Origin: DATHZQ01 sp963823505 | Lineage (GTDB): Bacteria > Actinomycetota > Acidimicrobiia > Spongiisociales > UBA5794 | DNA: 64,000 nucleotides | Assembly: GCA_963823505.1 (NCBI GenBank) | Contig: CAWGLY010000005.1 | Coordinates: 496,001 to 560,000, forward strand | Direction: 5' to 3' | Shown: piece by piece, positions 25,659 through 33,578 of the stretch | How positions within the stretch are numbered: the first letter of the stretch is position 1 | How the letters are laid out: each line of letters begins with the position of its first letter | Notes under the pieces: generated by a model | Told to the model about the DNA's origin: nothing | The model's database searches: none | Seen by the model: the letters and a program-made list of their open reading frames with translations, nothing else | Program-made: the position numbers and the translations under genes

Positions 25659-26665
25659 CCGCGACAGTCCGCCTGAGCATCAACGAGGTCTCCGACGTCG
25701 GGTTTCGTTGTCTCGTGGCGAATGGCTGCGACGCCGCCAATGCAAAGGCAGTGGCTCAGGTCATGACCGTGGCGGAACGCGACGGTTGCCCTTCCCACGG
25801 TCTGTTCCGCCTTCCCGGCTACGTGGCGTCGCTGCGGAGCGGCAAGGTGGATGGGCGCGCGGTCCCCGTGGCGGAGCGCATTGCTCCCGGCGTCGTCCGG
25901 GTGGACGCCCGCTGCGGCTTTGCCCCATTGGCGCTCGAGGCGGGCCGGCAGCCCCTGACCGACGCCGCTCGGGAGCAGGGCGTCGCGGTGATGGCGCTGG
26001 TGCGGGCCCACCACTTCGCTGCGCTGTGGCCGGAAGTGGAAGCACTGTGCGACGCAGGGCTCGTCGCGATGGCGTGTACTGCCTACATGCCGATGGTTGC
26101 GCCAGCGGGCGGCACGAAAGCCTTCTTCGGAACCAACCCTCTCGCGTTCGGTTGGCCGCGCCGCGACGGGCCGCCAATGGTGTTCGACCAAGCATCGGCA
26201 GCGATGGCCCGCGGCGAGATCCAGATCGCCGCCCGGGAGGGCCACTCGATCCCCGCGGGCGTCGGGCTCGATCCTGACGGTGAGCCCACCACCGACCCGA
26301 ATGCCGTGCTGGCGGGTGTCCAGCTTCCCTTCGGTGGCTACAAGGGCTCTGCCATCGCCATCATGGTCGAGCTACTCGCTGCCGGGTTGATCGGCGAACG
26401 CTTCAGCTACGAGGCCGCCGCGATCGACAACCACGATGGCGGACCTGCCGGAGGGGGCGAGTTCATGCTTGCCATGGACCCGAGCCGCACCGCCGGTGTG
26501 GGGTGGCTGGAACACAGCGAACGCTTCTTCACAGAACTCCTCGCCCTCGATGGGGTACGGCTCCCCGGTGATCGCCGCCGCGCCAACCGGCAGCGCACCG
26601 TGATCGAGGGCATCTCCATCCCGCAGCCGCTCCACGCCGAGATCCTTGCGCTGACGGCGGTGTAA
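25655..26665 (+). CDS. Ldh-family (malate/L-lactate/ureidoglycolate-type) NAD(P)-dependent dehydrogenase
   Basis: 336 residues from a GTG. The family pattern is plain: AERDGCPSHGLFRLPGYVASL near residue 42, VRAHHFAALWP with the active-site histidine, GTNPLAFGWPR in the cofactor region, and LPFGGYKGSAIAIMVELLAAG in the substrate region. These Rossmann-independent dehydrogenases reduce 2-oxo acids to 2-hydroxy acids. The substrate cannot be told from sequence. A strong hairpin at 26687 ends the transcript. Confidence 0.9.
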   Translation: MTATVRLSINEVSDVGFRCLVANGCDAANAKAVAQVMTVAERDGCPSHGLFRLPGYVASLRSGKVDGRAVPVAERIAPGVVRVDARCGFAPLALEAGRQPLTDAAREQGVAVMALVRAHHFAALWPEVEALCDAGLVAMACTAYMPMVAPAGGTKAFFGTNPLAFGWPRRDGPPMVFDQASAAMARGEIQIAAREGHSIPAGVGLDPDGEPTTDPNAVLAGVQLPFGGYKGSAIAIMVELLAAGLIGERFSYEAAAIDNHDGGPAGGGEFMLAMDPSRTAGVGWLEHSERFFTELLALDGVRLPGDRRRANRQRTVIEGISIPQPLHAEILALTAV

Positions 26666-26686
26666 CCCGTGGCCACATGAAGGAGC

Positions 26687-26722
26687 CCGGGGGACGGCGG
26701 CCGTACGACCGCCGTCCCCCGG
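26687..26722. terminator. Bidirectional hairpin terminator, 14-bp stem
   Basis: CCGGGGGACGGCGG and CCGCCGTCCCCCGG form a perfect 14-bp stem around an 8-base loop, placed between the convergent dehydrogenase (plus) and haloperoxidase-like (minus) genes. Confidence 0.85.
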
Positions 26723-26730
26723 CAGTGAGA

Positions 26731-28650
26731 TCAGCTACACAGCGAGCCCTGGAGCAGCGTGACCTGACGGTCGAGGCGCTGATATGCGGGTGGCTTGACG
26801 CCCGCGGGGCGGCCGCCCTCGATGATCGCATCGAACTCGGAGAGGGTCGCGCATCCGAGGCCGCCCCAGCCTGCGGTGAACGCTCGCTCTGCTTGGAGGA
26901 TCACGGCGGTGAGCGATCGCTCCGCCCGCCTCGTGAGGTCGCGTGAGGCGCCGAGCTCAGCGACCGTCGATGCCACCTCCGAGAACGGGTCGAAATACAG
27001 CTCTGCCCACTGGTACGCCTGTTCGCCGACTTGGCGGCCGACTTCCCGGGCGCGTAGGTCGCCGTCCTGGAAGTGGATTCCACCGTACCGGCGGGACACC
27101 CCGGCCTCGTCGGCTGCTGCGAGGAACGTATCCCAGGTGAGGACCACAGGTGCTGCGGGCCCCTCCTCGAACTGGAGCGTCCCCGGCACGGCCACATGCC
27201 GGCCCAACAGATCCTCGATGCCATCGCCGTCGTAGTCGCGTCCGAGCCCGGTCACGCCGTCGTACATGGCGCTGCTGCCCGTGAACGCGGTCAAGATCTC
27301 AGCAGAAGCACGGCTGAACGTGCTGTGACCCGAGATGTACTCGGCGAACGGCGGCGTGACGAAGGTCCCCGACTGGTACGGACGCCAGTCGGCGCCGTCG
27401 ATCCACTGCGTTCCCTGGTTCGGGCCGCCCCACGCCTCCACTTGTTGGCCTGCGTACAGGTACGGGATGGCGGTAGCCGGGCGGACGAAGTCGTAGGCGC
27501 GTTTCGCTTCCCACGACGCGATCCCCGCGTCGAGCACGGCACCGGTCAGCGCCATGTACATCCTGGCGTCCTCGGCGGTCGTGTGTTGATCACGCAACGA
27601 CACACCAATGGCGATCTGCACCCAGTGCCCAGGGGGTGTCCAGGTGTGCGGCCCGTCCGCCCAGAACTCGGCGATCACCTTGTCCGTGTCCGTGAGCGAC
27701 GCGCTGGCGGCGAGCACGGCGGCGGTCTGGCTGCGGAACGCGGCGTCGCTGGTGGAGACGTTGCCCGCCGCATCGGTGTACGGCTCGAGCGAGCCGAGGT
27801 GCGGCGGAGCCGCCGGGCGGAATTGGTCGCCCGAGGTCAATGCGAAGGGCACAACGGCGCCCCAGTGGGGCGTGAGGAAACGCTGGTCGACGTACGTCGC
27901 GGGGTCATCGTGGTCGACAATCGGGTTTCCGGCGGCGTCGGCGAGCGCTCCGGTCGGTACCCGCAGCGGCGTCCAGTAGTTGGGGTCGTAGGCAGGCCCG
28001 CCGATGGCGTTGGGCGCCGATGGATCAGCGCTGTTGATCGCCTCGTAGGGTTCCGGGTAGGTGGCCGACGTGATCTGGGCAAAACCGGCGGCGGCATTCG
28101 ACCCATCGTTCGTCCGCAGGTCGATGACGGCTTGCGCTGCGGCATTGCCGAGACCATCCGGTGTGAGCGGATTGAGGCTGCTACTCGCCGCGAGGCCGTG
28201 GTAGGCCAGAACCTCGTCGAAGATGTGCTTCTGGTTCGGGAACAAGTAGGTGAGTGCCCGATGAGCTGCGTAACTGATCGCGATCTCGTCGCTGCCGGCT
28301 GCGTGTCGGCGAGCCGGATGCTTCAGCGTGTACCCGCTCGCAGTGGCTACCGCAGTGCCGTCGTAGGCGCTCCACGCGTCGTACATCGAGGACGCAACCA
28401 CCCACATCCGCCACGTCGTGGCGGTTGGTGCCGGTGGGTTCAGCTCGATGGCGAGGAGCATCGCATCCACCCAATCGACGACCACGCTGTGTGGATGCGG
28501 ATTCGGCGTGAACGCCGGCTCATCGGCATGAGCGCTCGGAACCATTGCGAACACCACGAAGGCGGCCGCCGCAACGGCGAGTGCCGAACGCAGCGACCCC
28601 ATGCGCCGGGTGCCCGAGGCACCGTTCAAACCTGTGCTGCGCGTGAGCAA
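26731..28650 (-). CDS. Secreted vanadium-dependent haloperoxidase/PAP2-superfamily protein
   Basis: 639 residues from a TTG with AGAGGGGGA upstream; an ATG 16 codons later is an alternative. A signal peptide (SALAVAAAAFVVFAM...SAHA) sends it outside the cell. The vanadate/phosphate site is present in order: KRAYDFVRP (Lys and Arg), EYISGHSTFSRA (SGH), and SRRYGGIHFQDGD (Arg, His). This matches vanadium-dependent haloperoxidases and the related PAP2 phosphatases. It is longer than simple PAP2 enzymes and in the range of haloperoxidases. Whether it halogenates or only dephosphorylates cannot be decided by eye. Confidence 0.85.
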   Translation of the reverse strand: MLTRSTGLNGASGTRRMGSLRSALAVAAAAFVVFAMVPSAHADEPAFTPNPHPHSVVVDWVDAMLLAIELNPPAPTATTWRMWVVASSMYDAWSAYDGTAVATASGYTLKHPARRHAAGSDEIAISYAAHRALTYLFPNQKHIFDEVLAYHGLAASSSLNPLTPDGLGNAAAQAVIDLRTNDGSNAAAGFAQITSATYPEPYEAINSADPSAPNAIGGPAYDPNYWTPLRVPTGALADAAGNPIVDHDDPATYVDQRFLTPHWGAVVPFALTSGDQFRPAAPPHLGSLEPYTDAAGNVSTSDAAFRSQTAAVLAASASLTDTDKVIAEFWADGPHTWTPPGHWVQIAIGVSLRDQHTTAEDARMYMALTGAVLDAGIASWEAKRAYDFVRPATAIPYLYAGQQVEAWGGPNQGTQWIDGADWRPYQSGTFVTPPFAEYISGHSTFSRASAEILTAFTGSSAMYDGVTGLGRDYDGDGIEDLLGRHVAVPGTLQFEEGPAAPVVLTWDTFLAAADEAGVSRRYGGIHFQDGDLRAREVGRQVGEQAYQWAELYFDPFSEVASTVAELGASRDLTRRAERSLTAVILQAERAFTAGWGGLGCATLSEFDAIIEGGRPAGVKPPAYQRLDRQVTLLQGSLCS

Positions 28651-29139
28651 GACATCCCCCTCTTTTCATCACAACGCCGGGAGCCACGTGGGCTCCGGCG
28701 ATGAGTCCATTCCCCGTCGCTGGTGCGACATCGACACGGTACGCGAGGTGCCAGAACCCACAATCAGGTGTCGACCTCCGCGGCATGGGGTGTCAACGCC
28801 ATCGAGGCGCACCGTCTGTTGACCGAACGGCGATGTGCCCGCATTCAACGGCGTGCCACCACCTCCGTGCACGCCGGTGAGGGGATACGGCAGCCGGCGC
28901 CGCCCCCAAGTCTCCCTACCGTGTTTGCCCGTTCTAGGGGCAGTTGACCGCCACGTCGGCTCCCGGTCCACAGGTGCAGACGTCGGCCGTCGTGGCACTA
29001 CCGTCGAGGGAGTCTTCGCCCCAACCGCCGTTGAGCATCGGCGGCTGCTCGGCCGGAGGGGGCGAGTTCATGCGCATCTCCATCCCCCAGCCGCCCCGCG
29101 ACAAGATCATCGAGGTGACCCGCGGTTGATCGAGCGTTC
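28651..29139. other. 490-bp intergenic region with one small doubtful reading frame
   Basis: This gap lies upstream of the haloperoxidase-like gene. I see no conserved gene. The best minus-strand frame, 28934-29110, encodes 58 residues ending ...TTADVCTCGPGADVAVNCP but has only a weak ribosome site. The remainder presumably holds the haloperoxidase promoter. Confidence 0.4.
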
Positions 29140-29167
29140 GGGGGGTCCGCGCTGAAGCGGACCCCCC
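29140..29167. terminator. Hairpin terminator, 11-bp stem, after the RTX nuclease gene
   Basis: GGGGGGTCCGC-GCTGAA-GCGGACCCCCC, a perfect stem 20 bases downstream of the nuclease stop on the minus strand. Confidence 0.8.
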
Positions 29168-29187
29168 TGCCTCGAGCTCAGGATCGA

Positions 29188-32100
29188 TCAGAGCTCGCAG
29201 GACACCGCGTTTTCGATGTTGACGCAGGAGTCGCTGCCGTTGCCGCCGTCACCAAGGTCGGTGCCGGCACCGCCGTCCAGCGCATCGTCTCCGCGATCAC
29301 CGAAGAGGTCGTCGTCGCCTTCGTCACCCGACATCAGATCGTCACCCCGACCGCCATGCAGCCAGTCGTTGCCGCCGCCTCCGGACAGGACGTCGTTATC
29401 GCGGTCGCCATGGATGGTGTCCCCGCCCGATTCCCCGAAGATCGTGTCGATGCCGTTCTCGCCGTACACGGTGTCGGCGCCTGCGCCGGCACAGATCGTA
29501 TCTTGGCCGTTGCCTGCGTAGATGGTGTCGTCAGCACCCAGCGTCACGATGACGTCGTCGTGCACGGTCCCGTACACGACGCCGGACCCAACGATCGTCG
29601 CCAGAAGGCCGTTGCAGGTGAGAGTTGTCGGCGTTGCGAGATTCAGACCCACGACGATCGGGTCGTGATCGCTCGATCTGAACTTGTCCAGCGTGACTTG
29701 ATCCTGGTTGTTGAAATCCTGATAGTCGATCGCAGGCGGCTCGTCGGCGTTGATGTGCCAGGCCTCTGCACCCGTGACCTGTTCCAGCAGCGCTGCATTG
29801 GCCATGCCGTAGTCCAACGTCCCAAGCTCGCCGTCGAACACGTAACTGTGTGCGCCGTCTGCCCAGGCGTTGCCGCCGGAGAACAGCTCGTTCAGATCGG
29901 TGTACCCCTGGGCATCCAGTTCCGCGATCGGGTCCTCGTTGGCGTAGGCGTTGAGGTCGCCCAGGATCAACAGGTTCTCGCTGCTTGTCCCGGTCGGGCT
30001 CGATGCGATCCATTGTCCGAGCACCTTGGCGGCTGCCGTTCGCGTGAGATTGCAGTTGCCCTGGAAGTTCGGATCGTCGATGTCGTCGCCAGCGGCGTAG
30101 CCGGCCACTCCGAAGGCTGGATCGCCGGGATTGGCAACGTCCAAGCAGTCCGAACCCTTCGACTTCAAGTGATTCACTGCAACCGTCAGCGTCGCGCGGG
30201 TGGCGAATTGCTCGAAGGTCTGGGCGAGAGCCGGCCGGTTCTTGTCGTCGATGAATGCAGGGCTGATGCTGCTGTCGAGCACGGCGAAGCCACCGCTCGG
30301 TACAACGGTTGATGCGTCGTAGATCAGCGCCACCGTGATGGCGTCGGTACCGACATAGCCCGTGTTGACGTAGTCATAGCTGCGGGAGCCTGCGTCATTG
30401 AGTCGTGACACCAGATCAGCAACCGCCACCCCTGCGTTGTTCTCGATCTCGATCAAACCGACGATGTCGGCGTCGAGATCAACGATGGCGTCAACGATCT
30501 TGGCCGCTTGGATGTCGAACTCCGCCTGGCTACCGGCGCCGCGGCTGCCCAGGGTGGTGAAGTAGTTGAGCACGTTGAAGCTCGCCACCCTCAAGGTCCC
30601 GCCGACTTCGGGAACGCCAGGCCGCGGAACCACCCGGGTGATGTCAACGGCACCGTCCGGGTCGAGCGGGTCGTCCACGTTGACCGGTTGCACCTCGTAC
30701 TCGCCGAACGAGTAGTGCACCACGCCGAACAGGTCCGTGACCGTGTCCCCGGTCCGCAGCGTCCCCTCGGGCTGCTGCAGATACGGCGTCGGGTTGGGGT
30801 TCCAGCTATCGAGGCCACTCGGGAAGCTCTCGTTCTCGTCTTCCCCGTCGTCGAGGATGACCCGAGAGTCGAGGTTGAGTTGCCGCTGGTCGATGCCGGC
30901 CTGGGATCCGATCGCTTGCGTTTGGTTCGGGTGATCCTGCGGACCGGTCGCAGACAGCTGCACTTCGCCGAAGGACCCCAGCGGGAACGTACCGGTGACG
31001 TGGAGCGTCTGGCCGAACGAGACGCTCATGCCCTCGATCGCCTCCCAGTCCAGGACCGGGTCGCCAACCGCCGTTGGCAGGGTTGGGGTCGCCGGAGCCG
31101 GCAGTGGGTTGCCGGACGACACGATCGTGATGTTGGTCACGGTCGAGATCTCCGTGAGACCGAAGAACTCGTCGACTGTGCCACTCACCAGGACGTGATC
31201 ACCAACGGAGACATCCGTCCCGCCAGGGGCATACACGAAGATGCCTTCGGACGTCGCCGGATCTGTGTCGGCGTCGGCGTCCTCCTCCTGGACGAAGAAG
31301 CCGTCGAGCGGCTCGTCGGTCGGGTCGTTCGTGGCGATGGCCTGAAAATCGCCGACAACGATGCCCTCGATCGTGACGGGTTGATCCTCGAGCGGGCTGT
31401 CGGTACCGGACCCCTGCACGTCGTGGATCGGTACCACGACCACGGGACCGGTGTTGAGGTTGCCGGGGGATTCGGCGGCGGGCCCGGTCCACACGCCGTT
31501 GAGGAGCTGGAGCGATTGTCCGATCGGTGTGGTCGACGGTTCGCTGACCCCGACGTCGGTGGACAGGACCCCGTCGGCGGCGCCGCCGACTGCGGTGAAG
31601 GAGCCTTCGTAGGAGAGGAACTCGATCAGCGTGCCTCCGGCGTCGACGAGAGCGAGACCGTCAGGTGCGCCGTTTTGGATCCCCGCTTCGAAGAACGCCC
31701 GGGCACCTTGTCCGCCGGTTTCGTCGTCGATGATGCCGGACAGGATGATGGTGTCGTACACGGTGCCGTTGCTGCCGTTGTACAGCACGATGGTCCATCC
31801 GGTGAGGTCGGTACCGGCGTCACCCTCGACCTCGACAAACTCACCAACATCTGTGCCGTCGTTGTCGTAATGGAACTCGGAGATGAACACGGTCGGGACG
31901 GGTGGGCTGTTCAGGTCGCCCGGGGACTCCGGCGCCGGCCCGGTCCACACGCCGTTGATCAGTTGGAGCGATTGTCCCTCAGGCGTCGACGAGCCTTCCT
32001 CGACACCGATGTCGACGCTGACCAAGCCGTCGGCGGCGCCGCCGACGGCAGTGAAGGAGCCTTCGTAGGAGAGGAACTCGATGACGCCGCCTCCGGCGTC

Positions 32101-33420
32101 GACAAGAGCGAGACCGTCGGGTGCCCCGTTTTGGATCGAGCCTGCAGGCGGGAGGAATGACAGCGCCCCTTGTCCGTTCGACTCGTCGTCGATGATGCCG
32201 GACAGGATGATGGTGTCGTACACGGTGCCGTTGCTGCCGTTGTACAGCACGATGGTCCATCCGGTGAGGTCCGTACCGGCATCGCCCTCGACCTCGACAA
32301 ACTCACCAACATCTGTGCCGTCGTTGTCGTAATGGAACTCGGAGATGAACACGTTCGCCGGTGGCGTCACGCCGATGTTGAGGTCGCCGGGGGACTCCGG
32401 CGCCGGCCCGGTCCACACGCCGTTGATCAGTTGGAGCGATTGTCCCTCAGGCGTCGACGAGCCTTCCTCGACACCGATGTCGACGCTGACCAAGCCGTCG
32501 GCGGCGCCGCCGACGGCAGTGAAGGAGCCTTCGTAGGAGAGGAACTCGATGACGCCGCCTCCGGCGTCGACAAGAGCGAGACCGTCGGGTGCCCCGTTTT
32601 GGATCGAGCCTGCAGGCGGGAGGAATGACAGCGCCCCTTGTCCGTTCGACTCGTCGTCGATGATGCCGGACAGGATGATGGTGTCGTACACGGTGCCGTT
32701 GCTGCCGTTGTACAGCACGATGGTCCATCCGGTGAGGTCCGTACCGGCGTCACCCTCGACCTCGACAAACTCACCAACATCTGTGCCGTCGTTGTCGTAA
32801 TGCAACTCGGAGATGAAAACTGTTGGTGGTGGAGGTGGAGCGTCGTTGAGCAGGTCACGGGTGTTGGCGGTCGGTCCCGTCCAGACACCGCTCAGAAGTT
32901 GCAGCGACTCGCCAATCGGGGTCGTTCCCGGTTCGCTGACCAGTACGTCGCTGCTTGTCATGCCGTCCGCGGGTCCACCCACCGCCGTGAACGAGCCCTC
33001 GTAAGAGAGGAACTCGACCGCGGTACCGGCGTCGTCGACGAGTGCAATACCGTCGGGTGGGCCGTTCTGCAGACCGACAGCATCGATGCTGAAAGTGCCG
33101 AGGCCTCCACCTTGATCCGCGATCAACCCGGAGAGGTTCAGGGTGCCGTATGAGGCTCCGCCGTTTCCGTTGTACAGCTCGAGACTCCACCCCGTCAGGT
33201 CGGATCCGGCGTCACCGGTGACTTCGATGAACTCGCCGGTGTCGGCCCCATCGTTGTCGTAATGGAACTCGGAGATGAACACGTTCTCGCCGACGGCATG
33301 CGCTGGGGCGCTTTGTGCGACCAACGGCAGCATGGCGAGCAAAAGTGCGGTCGCGGTCAGGAGTGAGCGCAGCGCAGGCGCAGACCCACGTGCACGAAAG
33401 TCGATACCAGTCACGGACAT
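29188..33420 (-). CDS. Giant secreted ExeM/NucH-type nuclease with lamin-tail-like repeats and RTX repeats
   Basis: 1410 residues; the start with AGGGAGA just upstream is preferred over one 46 codons earlier. Order: signal peptide (to about residue 42, ending SAPAHA); four lamin-tail-like repeats of about 155 residues, each opening VFISEFHYDNDG and closing with LQL..GVWTGP; an OB-like domain beginning IHDVQGSGTDSPLED; an endonuclease/exonuclease/phosphatase domain with RVASFNVLNYF, VGLIEIENNAG, LAVNHLKSKGSDC, ILGDLNAYANEDP and RSSDHDPIVVGL; then RTX calcium-binding nonapeptides (GNGQDTICAGAGADTVYGEN and similar). This is the plan of extracellular DNases such as ExeM that digest environmental DNA. 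Type I secretion is usual for RTX proteins, but the Sec-type signal here suggests the general export route. It is divergent from the beta-helix surface protein at 33579. Confidence 0.9.
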   Translation of the reverse strand: MSVTGIDFRARGSAPALRSLLTATALLLAMLPLVAQSAPAHAVGENVFISEFHYDNDGADTGEFIEVTGDAGSDLTGWSLELYNGNGGASYGTLNLSGLIADQGGGLGTFSIDAVGLQNGPPDGIALVDDAGTAVEFLSYEGSFTAVGGPADGMTSSDVLVSEPGTTPIGESLQLLSGVWTGPTANTRDLLNDAPPPPPTVFISELHYDNDGTDVGEFVEVEGDAGTDLTGWTIVLYNGSNGTVYDTIILSGIIDDESNGQGALSFLPPAGSIQNGAPDGLALVDAGGGVIEFLSYEGSFTAVGGAADGLVSVDIGVEEGSSTPEGQSLQLINGVWTGPAPESPGDLNIGVTPPANVFISEFHYDNDGTDVGEFVEVEGDAGTDLTGWTIVLYNGSNGTVYDTIILSGIIDDESNGQGALSFLPPAGSIQNGAPDGLALVDAGGGVIEFLSYEGSFTAVGGAADGLVSVDIGVEEGSSTPEGQSLQLINGVWTGPAPESPGDLNSPPVPTVFISEFHYDNDGTDVGEFVEVEGDAGTDLTGWTIVLYNGSNGTVYDTIILSGIIDDETGGQGARAFFEAGIQNGAPDGLALVDAGGTLIEFLSYEGSFTAVGGAADGVLSTDVGVSEPSTTPIGQSLQLLNGVWTGPAAESPGNLNTGPVVVVPIHDVQGSGTDSPLEDQPVTIEGIVVGDFQAIATNDPTDEPLDGFFVQEEDADADTDPATSEGIFVYAPGGTDVSVGDHVLVSGTVDEFFGLTEISTVTNITIVSSGNPLPAPATPTLPTAVGDPVLDWEAIEGMSVSFGQTLHVTGTFPLGSFGEVQLSATGPQDHPNQTQAIGSQAGIDQRQLNLDSRVILDDGEDENESFPSGLDSWNPNPTPYLQQPEGTLRTGDTVTDLFGVVHYSFGEYEVQPVNVDDPLDPDGAVDITRVVPRPGVPEVGGTLRVASFNVLNYFTTLGSRGAGSQAEFDIQAAKIVDAIVDLDADIVGLIEIENNAGVAVADLVSRLNDAGSRSYDYVNTGYVGTDAITVALIYDASTVVPSGGFAVLDSSISPAFIDDKNRPALAQTFEQFATRATLTVAVNHLKSKGSDCLDVANPGDPAFGVAGYAAGDDIDDPNFQGNCNLTRTAAAKVLGQWIASSPTGTSSENLLILGDLNAYANEDPIAELDAQGYTDLNELFSGGNAWADGAHSYVFDGELGTLDYGMANAALLEQVTGAEAWHINADEPPAIDYQDFNNQDQVTLDKFRSSDHDPIVVGLNLATPTTLTCNGLLATIVGSGVVYGTVHDDVIVTLGADDTIYAGNGQDTICAGAGADTVYGENGIDTIFGESGGDTIHGDRDNDVLSGGGGNDWLHGGRGDDLMSGDEGDDDLFGDRGDDALDGGAGTDLGDGGNGSDSCVNIENAVSCEL
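31923..32820. repeat. Two near-identical 428-bp tandem DNA repeats inside the nuclease gene (period 468 bp)
   Basis: 31923-32350 and 32391-32818 match almost base for base, differing at only a few places such as GCATCGCC versus GCGTCACC. They encode lamin-tail-like repeats 2 and 3. A further diverged copy lies at about 31455-31920 and another at about 32830-33280. The near identity points to recent duplication or gene conversion. It is also a place where short-read assemblies may collapse or expand. Confidence 0.9.
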
Positions 33421-33578
33421 TCTCCCTCTGAGGGCACGCAGGGTCCCCTCCCTCGCTGGCTTCCCGGCCACATTCTCTCCAACGTGGAACCTAGCCTCTG
33501 AACACGCCGCACGCCGCGCGGAATGCGTCAAGCGACCAGCGAGTTGCCGAATCGGCATTCGCCGGTAAGTTGCCGCCG

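Noticed and set aside
30508..32160. Plus-strand frame of 550 codons across the nuclease gene
   Set aside because: Mirror of the minus-strand nuclease; its repeated sequence follows from the DNA repeats.
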